Source of the DNA: Candidatus Omnitrophota bacterium
Lineage (GTDB): Bacteria > Omnitrophota > Koll11 > JAHIPI01
Direction of reading: 5' to 3'
Assembly (NCBI GenBank): GCA_028718265.1
Contig: JAQUMG010000123.1
Span: forward strand, 1-5,567
DNA: 5,567 nt
Shown here: piece by piece, positions 1-4,900 of the stretch
How positions within the stretch are numbered: position 1 is the stretch's first letter
Layout: every line of letters begins with the position of its first letter
Notes under the pieces: model-generated
What the model was told of the DNA's origin: nothing
What the model saw: the letters and a program-made list of their open reading frames with translations, nothing else
Databases searched by the model: none
Program-made: the position numbers and the translations under genes

Positions 1-395
1 ATAAAAGAAGAGCGAAATTCGAGGCGGAATTGCCGATAGGATTGGATAGGATAGCCGTAAAAAATATCGATGATAGCTATGGCACGGGCGGTAGCGCCAG
101 GATCATTAAAGGAATAGTCCGCGACATGGAAAAGAAAGAAGTCTCTTCGATAATATCGGCTAAGTTCCATAATTCGATAGCCGAAATGATATTAAGCACA
201 GCCAGAATATCGAAGATGAAAAGAGTTGTATTGTCGGGCGGGGTTTTTCAAAATAGATATTTGAAAGATAGGGCGATTAAGTTATTGAGCAGGAATAGTT
301 TTGAGGCCTATGCGCATTCTAACATTGAGACGAACGATTCGGGCATACCGATAGGGCAGATCGCTATAGCGAACGCGAGGATACTATGTGCTTAG
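1..395 (+). CDS. hypF: Carbamoyltransferase HypF, C-terminal fragment (5' end outside window)
   Basis: This is the last 131 codons or so of HypF, read in frame from position 3 to the TAG at 393-395; the start lies left of the window. HypF uses carbamoyl phosphate and ATP to carbamoylate the C-terminal cysteine of HypE, the first step in making the cyanide ligands of [NiFe]-hydrogenases in the cytoplasm. The visible part matches the end of the Kae1/YrdC-associated C-terminal domain: a RAKFEAELPI stretch, FHNSIAEMI, the family signature VVLSGGVFQNRYL, and a terminal NDSGIPIGQIAIA. Families usually read NDGGIxxGQ here, so the serine is a mild variant. Full HypF is about 750 residues, so most of the protein is unseen. 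The stop overlaps the hypC start by 10 nt, which supports cotranscription. Identification is firm; whether the full gene is intact cannot be judged. Confidence 0.93.
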   Translation, partial: KRRAKFEAELPIGLDRIAVKNIDDSYGTGGSARIIKGIVRDMEKKEVSSIISAKFHNSIAEMILSTARISKMKRVVLSGGVFQNRYLKDRAIKLLSRNSFEAYAHSNIETNDSGIPIGQIAIANARILCA

Positions 396-592
396 CAGTG
401 CCGATGAAGATAGTTGAAGTTAAGGGTGACGAAGGTTTCGTCGAGTCGTCCGGCCTGAAGCGAAAGGCGAACTTCTCGCTCATCAAAAGTCCCAAGTTGG
501 GCGAATACGTCCTTTTGCACGCGGGATTCGCGATAGAAAGGGTCAAAGAGAAAGAAGCGCAAAAGACCCTCAAAGCGCTTAAGGGAATATAG
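386..592 (+). CDS. hypC: Hydrogenase maturation chaperone HypC/HybG family
   Basis: A complete 68-residue protein, close to the usual 70-90 residues of HypC. It begins with the diagnostic MCLAVP, in which Cys2 (N-terminal after methionine removal) binds the Fe(CN)2CO precursor together with HypD and later contacts the hydrogenase large-subunit precursor. The second family block is present as LGEYVLLHAGFAIERV, followed by the usual KEAQKTLKAL helix. Position 7 is Met where many homologues have Gly (MCLAIPGK), a substitution I believe occurs in other HypCs. The ATG at 386 overlaps the end of hypF and is preceded by a GAGG-like site at 377-380. It is the last gene before a 529-nt repeat-rich spacer that separates it from hypD, its functional partner. 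No T-rich terminator follows directly. Confidence 0.95.
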   Translation: MCLAVPMKIVEVKGDEGFVESSGLKRKANFSLIKSPKLGEYVLLHAGFAIERVKEKEAQKTLKALKGI

Positions 593-606
593 TTTTTTCA
601 TCCCGA

Positions 607-640
607 GCTGAAGGCGGACCCCGCGGGGCCCGCCTTCAGC
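607..640. repeat. GC-rich palindrome A (perfect arms, one central mismatch)
   Basis: Left arm GCTGAAGGCGG (607-617) is exactly reverse-complementary to CCGCCTTCAGC (630-640), and the ten bases between the single A/C mismatch, CCCCGCGGGG (619-628), are themselves a palindrome. The whole 34 nt folds with only one mismatched pair. It sits 15 nt after the hypC stop. It lacks a following T run on the plus strand, so a standard intrinsic terminator is not supported. Its core is shared with the palindrome at 763-799, so it looks like a member of a dispersed REP-type family. Confidence 0.8.
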
Positions 641-644
641 GGAC

Positions 645-673
645 ATAAATTTACATTGGGCATGTAAATTTAT
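645..673. repeat. AT-rich hairpin, perfect 12-bp stem
   Basis: ATAAATTTACAT (645-656) and ATGTAAATTTAT (662-673) are perfect reverse complements around a 5-nt loop TGGGC. It directly follows palindrome A with only four bases between. As DNA it could extrude, and as RNA it would form a weak A-U stem. It may be part of the same composite element as the GC-rich palindromes. Confidence 0.75.
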
Positions 674-677
674 TCGG

Positions 678-756
678 AAATAATTTTTACAAAAATTTAA
701 CTTCTTTCAGGAATTTAAATTTTTTGCTATACCGCCATAAGGTGTAAAAATTATTT
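678..756. repeat. Nested AT-rich inverted repeats
   Basis: An outer pair, AAATAATTTTTACA (678-691) and TGTAAAAATTATTT (743-756), is a perfect 14-bp inverted repeat 51 nt apart. Inside it AAAAATTTAA (691-700) pairs perfectly with TTAAATTTTT (715-724), sharing base 691 with the outer arm. The remaining inner bases contain TACCGCC (730-736), which can pair with GGCGGTA (769-775) of palindrome D, so a competing fold exists. AT-rich sequence makes short chance repeats likelier, but a perfect 14-mer in this compact setting is notable. Confidence 0.65.
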
Positions 757-762
757 AACGCC

Positions 763-799
763 GCTTCAGGCGGTACCCCGCAGGGTCCGCCATAGAAGC
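763..799. repeat. GC-rich palindrome D, related to palindrome A
   Basis: Outer arms GCTTC (763-767) and GAAGC (795-799) flank an inner stem: GGCGG (769-773) with CCGCC (787-791), and ACCC (775-778) with GGGT (783-786), with T774 bulged and a CGCA loop. Aligning the core 769-791 with 613-634 of palindrome A gives 20 identities over 22 aligned positions plus the one extra T. The two are therefore probably copies of one repeat family, with arm sequences that diverge outside the core. Confidence 0.75.
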
Positions 800-890
800 A
801 AGCGAAAAAATTACTCTGAAGACGGGCTGAATAAAACTTTTCTGTTCAAGGAGATATCAGCGCGGGTGACATTGGATGGGACCCGAATTT

Positions 891-971
891 CGAAATGGGG
901 GATGGGGGGTTAAGAATAACAAGATGCTACATGCGCACCTACTTTATTAACCCCCCCATTAAGAAATTTCG
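891..971. repeat. Internal hairpin with G-run/C-run stem inside the foldback element
   Basis: ATGGGGGGTTAA (902-913) pairs with TTAACCCCCCCAT (947-959), leaving one extra C, around a 33-nt loop. An outer extension pairs CGAAAT (891-896) with ATTTCG (966-971) across an unpaired interior containing a second G run (897-901). The six-G and seven-C runs are unusual in this otherwise AT-leaning region. Confidence 0.6.
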
Positions 972-995
972 CATACACCCGACATTACACTTAGA

Positions 996-1033
996 GAAAT
1001 TCCCCGAAGCATGCGGAATTTCCTACTAGTAGG
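996..1033. repeat. Hairpin followed by the palindrome CCTACTAGTAGG
   Basis: GAAATTCC (996-1003) pairs with GGAATTTC (1015-1022) around an 11-nt loop that includes GCATGC. The next bases, 1022-1033, form a perfect 12-bp palindrome CCTACTAGTAGG centred on CTAG. Both lie in the right half of the 829-1105 foldback element. A protein-binding or transposase-binding site is possible, but nothing in the sequence proves it. Confidence 0.5.
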
Positions 1034-1121
1034 CGAAGGGAAATTTGGGAGATCCAATGGCAGGACCCGCGAACAGTTAATTATAGAAACAGGAAAGTTT
1101 TATTCGAAAGAGGACTGAGAA

Positions 1122-2219
1122 ATGAAATACGTTGACGAGTTTAGGGATAGGCGATTGATAGATAAAGTGGCGGATCAGATCCGTAGAGTTGTGGATCTCG
1201 ACCGCACTTACAATATCATGGAAGTGTGCGGGACGCATACGATGAGCATATTCCGGTTCGGGCTTAAGGATATATTGCCGCGAAATATAAGACTTATTTC
1301 AGGCCCGGGATGCCCGGTCTGCGTAACACCGAATGAATATATTGATAAGGCAATAGCTATTGCAGGCACAAAGGATGTTATAATAGCCGTATTTGGTGAT
1401 ATGCTGAAGGTTCCCGGTTCACGCTCAAGCTTAGAAAAAGAGAAAGCCAACGGTTGCGACATAAGAATAGTCTATTCAAGTCTTGATGCGCTTCAAATTG
1501 CGGAAAAAAATCCTAAGAAAGAAGCGATATTTTTAGGGATAGGTTTTGAGACGACGGCTCCGACGGTGGCGCAGTCTATCCTTATCGCAAAGAAGAAAGG
1601 CCTGAGCAATTACTCCGTTCTCTGCGGCCACAAGACGATGCCAGAAGTGATGGAGGTACTTACTTCCGATAAGCTTATAAAAATAGACGCGTTTTTGCTT
1701 CCGGGACACGTCAGCGCCATAATAGGAGCGCATCCATACGAATTCTTGAGCAAGATCTATAAAAAAAATTGTGTAATATCAGGCTTTGAGCCTATTGATA
1801 TTCTGCAGTCAATATTTATGATCATCAAGCAAGTAAAACCGAAAGTTGAGATCCAGTATGATAGGATAATAGAAAAGAACGGTAACCCATTGGCGAGAAA
1901 TAGCATAAATAAAGTTTTTGAAAAATCCTCATCGGTATGGCGGGGAATAGGATGTGTGAAGAAGAGCGGGCTTAAGATAAGAAAGGCCTATAAGAAATTT
2001 GACGCTGAATTAAAATTTCATCCTATAATAGAAGCGCCGAAAGATAATATAAGATGTTTTTGCGGATATATTTTGAAAGGGCTAAAGACGCCTTACGATT
2101 GTCCATCGTTCGCCAGGGCATGCACTCCGGAGAAACCGGCCGGAGCATGTATGGTTTCGAGCGAGGGAATATGCGCGGCATATTATAAATATGGAAAAGA
2201 TACTACTCACCCACGGTAG
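1122..2219 (+). CDS. hypD: Hydrogenase maturation protein HypD (Fe-S scaffold)
   Basis: A complete 365-residue HypD, the usual size. HypD is the cytoplasmic [4Fe-4S] protein that with HypC assembles the Fe(CN)2CO unit for [NiFe]-hydrogenases. All signature blocks are visible: CGTHT (36-40), GPGCPVCVTP (61-70), FGDMLKVPGS (91-100), GIGFETTAPTVA (139-150), PGHVSAIIG (194-202) and GFEPIDILQ (221-229). The C-terminal cysteine-rich iron-sulfur region has CFCG (312-315), Cys327, Cys334 and GACMVSSEGICAAYYKYG (341-358). Cysteines 36, 64 and 67 are the expected iron/cofactor-handling residues. The ATG at 1122 has a good AAAGAGG site eight bases upstream. The 3' end overlaps hypE by 29 nt. Upstream, the foldback element ends 17 nt before the start codon, so the native leader may have been replaced. 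Confidence 0.97.
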   Translation: MKYVDEFRDRRLIDKVADQIRRVVDLDRTYNIMEVCGTHTMSIFRFGLKDILPRNIRLISGPGCPVCVTPNEYIDKAIAIAGTKDVIIAVFGDMLKVPGSRSSLEKEKANGCDIRIVYSSLDALQIAEKNPKKEAIFLGIGFETTAPTVAQSILIAKKKGLSNYSVLCGHKTMPEVMEVLTSDKLIKIDAFLLPGHVSAIIGAHPYEFLSKIYKKNCVISGFEPIDILQSIFMIIKQVKPKVEIQYDRIIEKNGNPLARNSINKVFEKSSSVWRGIGCVKKSGLKIRKAYKKFDAELKFHPIIEAPKDNIRCFCGYILKGLKTPYDCPSFARACTPEKPAGACMVSSEGICAAYYKYGKDTTHPR

Positions 2220-3081
2220 CGGCGGAACGTTAATGCATAAGCTGATAGACTCTTTATTCATAAGAGAATTGGGCAACCCTATCTTAAGAGAGAAGAAGGA
2301 TTCAGCTATCATTAGGATAGGAAATAAGGCGCTTGCATTCACGACTGATTCTTACGTCGTAAATCCGATATTCTTCCCGGGAGGGGATATAGGAAGCCTT
2401 GCGGTTTATGGCACCATAAACGATCTTTCGGTCTGCGGAGCGAAGCCGTTATTTATATCGCTAGGGATGATAATCGAGGAAGGCCTCGACATAGATCTAT
2501 TAGAGAAAATAGTCAGATCTATCTCAGCGGCCGCTAAGAGAGCCGGGATTGAGATTGTTACCGGAGATACTAAAGTAGTCGAAAGAAGCTCATGCGATAA
2601 GATATTCATAAATACGAGCGGTATCGGTGAAATATATTACCCGGGGCTTTCAGTGGAGAAGATAAGGCCCGGAGACAGCGTTATCTTAAGCGGCGCGATC
2701 GGAGAGCACGCTATAAGCGTGCTCTCGAAGAGGGAAGGCATATCTTTTTCGTCTGGAGTTAAGAGCGATTCCGCGCCGCTAAATGATTTGATCGCCAGGG
2801 TATTAAAGATTTCGGATAAAGTTAAATTTATGAGGGATCCGACCAGGGGAGGCGTAGCGACCACTCTCAATGAAATGGCCGCCGGTGGAAAGTTCGGGAT
2901 AGCGATAGACGAAAACAGATTGCCGGTTACCGAAGGCGTCAGAGGCGCTTGCGAACTCCTTGGTTTTGATCCTCTATATTTGGCATGTGAAGGCAGAGTG
3001 ATAATAGTTACTGGAAGAGACGATGAAGATAGAATATTATCTGCTTATGACCGGCGGCTCAGACTGCCATGGCTTAGGTAA
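2191..3081 (+). CDS. hypE: HypE, C-terminally truncated and ending out of frame in foreign sequence
   Basis: HypE, a PurM/AIRS-family ATPase, dehydrates the thiocarboxamide on its own C-terminal cysteine to thiocyanate, which gives the CN ligand. The 296-residue reading frame has the nucleotide-binding start HGSGG (8-12), TTDSYVVNPIFFPGGDIG (51-68), GTINDLSVCGAKP (74-86), GDTKVV (125-130), RDPTRGGVATTLNEMA (215-230) and CELLGFDPLYLACEGRV (254-270; homologues usually have Asn where Cys266 is). After about residue 275 the similarity stops and the frame ends in RRLRLPWLR. About 50 residues, including the terminal PRIC motif with the essential cysteine, are missing and are not found in another frame downstream. 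Those bases instead encode the tail of a PHP-domain protein in frame +1. The ATG at 2191, within the end of hypD, fits the family N-terminus. As written the protein should be inactive in cyanation. Confidence 0.9.
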   Translation: MEKILLTHGSGGTLMHKLIDSLFIRELGNPILREKKDSAIIRIGNKALAFTTDSYVVNPIFFPGGDIGSLAVYGTINDLSVCGAKPLFISLGMIIEEGLDIDLLEKIVRSISAAAKRAGIEIVTGDTKVVERSSCDKIFINTSGIGEIYYPGLSVEKIRPGDSVILSGAIGEHAISVLSKREGISFSSGVKSDSAPLNDLIARVLKISDKVKFMRDPTRGGVATTLNEMAAGGKFGIAIDENRLPVTEGVRGACELLGFDPLYLACEGRVIIVTGRDDEDRILSAYDRRLRLPWLR

Positions 3082-3154
3082 AGGCAGGATTTTAATGGGT
3101 TCGGTTACGGTGCCCTATGAATTAGTAGAGAAATTAAAAGATGCGAGACGATAA
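3008..3154 (+). pseudogene. C-terminal remnant of a PHP-domain metal-dependent phosphoesterase
   Basis: In the frame +1 relative to hypE, bases from about 3023 to the TAA at 3152-3154 encode YYLLMTGGSDCHG, GRILMGSVTVPYELVEKL and a basic end. TGGSDxHG followed by a GxVxVPYELxEKL tail is, from family knowledge, the end of TrpH/YciV-like PHP phosphoesterases, where the Asp and His of SDxH are metal ligands. The frame is closed by a TAG at 3005-3007, so at most 48 codons exist and the rest of the gene, normally over 200 residues, is absent. The upstream sequence is instead hypE. The remnant overlaps the ribD start by 14 nt. That suggests a full PHP gene once preceded ribD and its 5' part was lost when hypE was joined here. 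An ATG at 3023 could allow a short peptide, but no function is expected. Confidence 0.75.
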
Positions 3155-4268
3155 CGATTTTATGCTGATGGCCTTAAAACTCGCCGAAAAAGGTTTGGGG
3201 AAAACCAGCCCAAATCCGATGGTCGGAGCGGTGATTGTAAAAAATGGCAGGATATTTGGTAAAGGATATCACAGGAAGGCAGGTTGTGACCATGCAGAGA
3301 TAGCCGCGATTAAAACGGCAGGGCTTAACGCAAAAGGAGCTACACTATATGTAAATTTGGAGCCATGCAATCATTTTGGGAGAACGCCTCCATGCACAGA
3401 GGCAATAATAAAAAGCGGCATAAAAAAGGTTGTTTCAGCTATGAAAGACCCCAACCCTTTAAATAATGGCAACGGTTTTAAGCGGCTCAAAATTGCCGGG
3501 ATAAAGATTATAAATGGTATTTTGGAAAAGGATGCGAAAAAATTAAATGAGGCTTTTATAAAATATATTACAAAAAAAACGCCGTTTGTAACAGTAAAAA
3601 TAGCTGAAAGTTTAGATGGCAAAATAGCAACAAAGACAAGGGATTCAAAATGGATCTCAAACGAAAAGTCCCGTCAATATGTTCATAAGCTGCGCAGTCG
3701 GGTTGACGCGATTATGGTAGGCGCAAGGACAGTGATTAAAGATAATCCATTGTTAACCAGCAGAATATCAAATAAAGACCGAAGACAAAAGACCGAAGAC
3801 CAAAGGCCAATAAAAATTATTGTTGATTCTATGTTAAAAATACCGTCTAACGCAAAAATATTTAGCAGAAAATCGCCTGCGAAAGTGATTATAGCCACGA
3901 CAAAAAAGGCACCTAAGGATAGGATAAATAAGTTTGAAAAGATTGGCGCTGAAATAATAGTTTTAAAAGACGTCGCTGGAAAAGCTGATTTGGCACAGCT
4001 TATGAAAGAGTTAGGCAAAAGAGAGATTACAAGCGTGCTGGTTGAGGGTGGAGGAGAATTGATAGGCAGCCTGGTTGATGCGAAACTGGTGGATAAATTC
4101 CTGTTTTTTGTTACGCCGAAGATTATAGGCGGCAGAGACGCGATTACTTCCGTAGAGGGAGAAGGTGCTGAGAAGGTCAAGCAGGGGTTGATTTTACGGG
4201 ACATAAAATATAAAAGGTTTGACACGGATTTACTGGTAGAAGGATATGTGAAATGTTTACAGGCATAA
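3141..4268 (+). CDS. ribD: Bifunctional riboflavin biosynthesis deaminase/reductase RibD
   Basis: A complete 375-residue RibD (E. coli is about 367). It deaminates the pyrimidine product of GTP cyclohydrolase II and then reduces its ribosyl side chain with NADPH, in the cytoplasm. The N-terminal deaminase has SPNPMVGAVIV (23-33), the zinc ligand and catalytic pair HAE (51-53), and PCNHFGRTPPC (75-85) supplying Cys76 and Cys85. The C-terminal reductase has PFVTVKIAESLDGKIA (148-163), RSRVDAIMVGARTVIKDNPLLT (a motif spanning 185-206) and LVEGGGELIGSLVDAKLVDK (300-319) followed by TPKIIGG. The linker at residues 212-224 is encoded by a degenerate heptanucleotide repeat. The ATG at 3141 lies inside the end of the PHP remnant with only a weak GAG-type site. 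No FMN riboswitch is visible upstream. The gene overlaps ribE by 16 nt. Confidence 0.97.
   Translation: MRDDNDFMLMALKLAEKGLGKTSPNPMVGAVIVKNGRIFGKGYHRKAGCDHAEIAAIKTAGLNAKGATLYVNLEPCNHFGRTPPCTEAIIKSGIKKVVSAMKDPNPLNNGNGFKRLKIAGIKIINGILEKDAKKLNEAFIKYITKKTPFVTVKIAESLDGKIATKTRDSKWISNEKSRQYVHKLRSRVDAIMVGARTVIKDNPLLTSRISNKDRRQKTEDQRPIKIIVDSMLKIPSNAKIFSRKSPAKVIIATTKKAPKDRINKFEKIGAEIIVLKDVAGKADLAQLMKELGKREITSVLVEGGGELIGSLVDAKLVDKFLFFVTPKIIGGRDAITSVEGEGAEKVKQGLILRDIKYKRFDTDLLVEGYVKCLQA
3776..3810 (+). repeat. Degenerate 7-bp tandem repeat (consensus AGACCRA) inside ribD
   Basis: Five consecutive heptamers can be read: AGACCGA, AGACAAA, AGACCGA, AGACCAA and AGGCCAA. The tract encodes KDRRQKTEDQRP, a hydrophilic linker in the reductase domain between the DNPLLTSR strand and PIKIIVDS, where the family is variable in length. 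Seven is not a multiple of three, so a change of one unit would break the gene, while three units would keep the frame. Confidence 0.7.
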
Positions 4269-4876
4269 TCGAAGATTTAGGCACAGTAAAAGCAATTGAA
4301 AAAATAAAGGATTATAAATTAACAATTGAATCTTCGCTTTTTGTTGGCCAAAAAACTGGGGACAGTATTTCTGTAAACGGTGTTTGTCTTACTATTTCGG
4401 ATATAAAACCAAAAACCGCAAGTTTTGATGTTATAGAGGAGACGATAAAAAAATCAAATCTGCCCTTTCTTAAAACAGGCGAAATGGTTAATTTAGAAAG
4501 GGCGCTTAAGGCAGGGGATCGGTTAGGCGGTCATTTCGTTGCGGGCCATATAGATTGTGTCGGAAGAATAATTAAAATTGCCGGCGAACTTAAAATAAAA
4601 ATACCAAAAGAGAACATGAAATTTATCGTTTCTAAGGGCTCCGTTGCCTTGGATGGTGTAAGCCTGACTATTGCTGAACTAGGCTCGGATGATTTTACGG
4701 TTTACTTAATTCCGCATACAACAAAAAATACGATTTTAGGAAGTAAAAAAACCGGGGATTACGTAAATGTTGAGTTTGATCTATTGGGAAAATACGCCTT
4801 AAATCTCAATAAAGAAGGCCCTGCGAATTCAAAAATAACCGAAGAATTTCTGCGAAAAAAAGGGTTTGTTAAGTAA
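4253..4876 (+). CDS. ribE: Riboflavin synthase (alpha chain type)
   Basis: A complete 207-residue protein with the two-fold lumazine-binding barrel of riboflavin synthase, which dismutates two 6,7-dimethyl-8-ribityllumazine molecules into riboflavin and a pyrimidine that is recycled. Barrel 1 starts with MFTGIIEDLGTV and has DSISVNGVCLTI (37-48), with Cys45 in the conserved position, and LERALKAGDRLGGHFVAGHID (81-101). Barrel 2 has KGSVALDGVSLTIAEL (128-143), IPHTTKNTIL (153-162) and VNVEFDLLGKY (171-181), ending in the usual ITEEFLRKKGF. The ATG at 4253 is inside ribD and has AGAAGGA (4238-4244) eight bases upstream, so coupled translation with ribD is likely. The stop is 24 nt from the end of the convergent TPR gene. 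Gene naming differs between species (ribE or ribC). Confidence 0.97.
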   Translation: MFTGIIEDLGTVKAIEKIKDYKLTIESSLFVGQKTGDSISVNGVCLTISDIKPKTASFDVIEETIKKSNLPFLKTGEMVNLERALKAGDRLGGHFVAGHIDCVGRIIKIAGELKIKIPKENMKFIVSKGSVALDGVSLTIAELGSDDFTVYLIPHTTKNTILGSKKTGDYVNVEFDLLGKYALNLNKEGPANSKITEEFLRKKGFVK

Positions 4877-4900
4877 TAGTTTTAAATCCGGTATGTTGTC

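Larger units (their letters stand above)
829..1105. mobile_element. Foldback / MITE-like element with long imperfect terminal inverted repeats
   Basis: The left end 829-846 and right end 1088-1105 are reverse complements at 17 of 18 positions (consensus GAATAAAACTTTYCTGTT). Further inward the arms keep matching in the same order: GCGGGT (862-867) with ACCCGC (1065-1070), CATTGGAT (870-877) with ATCCAATG (1052-1059), and CCCGAATTTC (882-891) with GAAATTTGGG (1040-1049, one mismatch). No transposase is encoded inside, so it would be non-autonomous. I see no clear target-site duplication: bases outside are GGGCT on the left and GAAAG on the right. The interior holds further hairpins. It ends one base before the hypD ribosome binding site region. 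A large structured leader RNA is an alternative reading. Confidence 0.6.
593..1121. other. Long gene-free spacer between hypC and hypD, filled with inverted repeats
   Basis: I see no ORF with recognisable protein character on either strand in these 529 nt. hyp genes are normally packed closely, as hypF-hypC and hypD-hypE are here, so the spacer is unusual. It divides into a left cluster of alternating GC-rich and AT-rich palindromes (607-799), a short linker (800-828), a 277-nt foldback element (829-1105), and a 16-nt stretch holding the hypD ribosome binding site (AAAGAGG at 1107-1113, eight bases before the ATG). I could not identify a convincing sigma-70 promoter for hypD, although AT-rich stretches could hide one. 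Confidence 0.85.

Noticed and set aside
607..640. Intrinsic terminator for hypFC
   Set aside because: The stem is strong, but neither strand has a T run directly after it, and a related palindrome sits 130 nt away in a non-terminator position. A repeat family explains it better.
392..646. Minus-strand frame opposite hypC
   Set aside because: It is antisense to the conserved hypC gene and starts inside palindrome A, with no recognisable domain.
600..800. CRISPR-like array
   Set aside because: Only two palindromic units with unequal surroundings, no regular spacers and no cas genes.
3040..3141. HypE continuing through a simple frameshift
   Set aside because: The other forward frame encodes PHP-family residues, not the HypE GEV / GGxR / PRIC tail, so restoring the frame would not repair HypE.
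3100..3141. FMN riboswitch upstream of ribD
   Set aside because: The ribD start lies within the preceding coding remnant, and no RFN-type conserved blocks are visible.
3683..4225. A 180-residue minus-strand reading frame
   Set aside because: It lies antisense inside the well-conserved ribD reductase domain, and its translation is low-complexity and matches no family I know.
4877..4900. Bidirectional terminator between ribE and the TPR gene
   Set aside because: The 24-nt gap shows no inverted repeat with a T tract.
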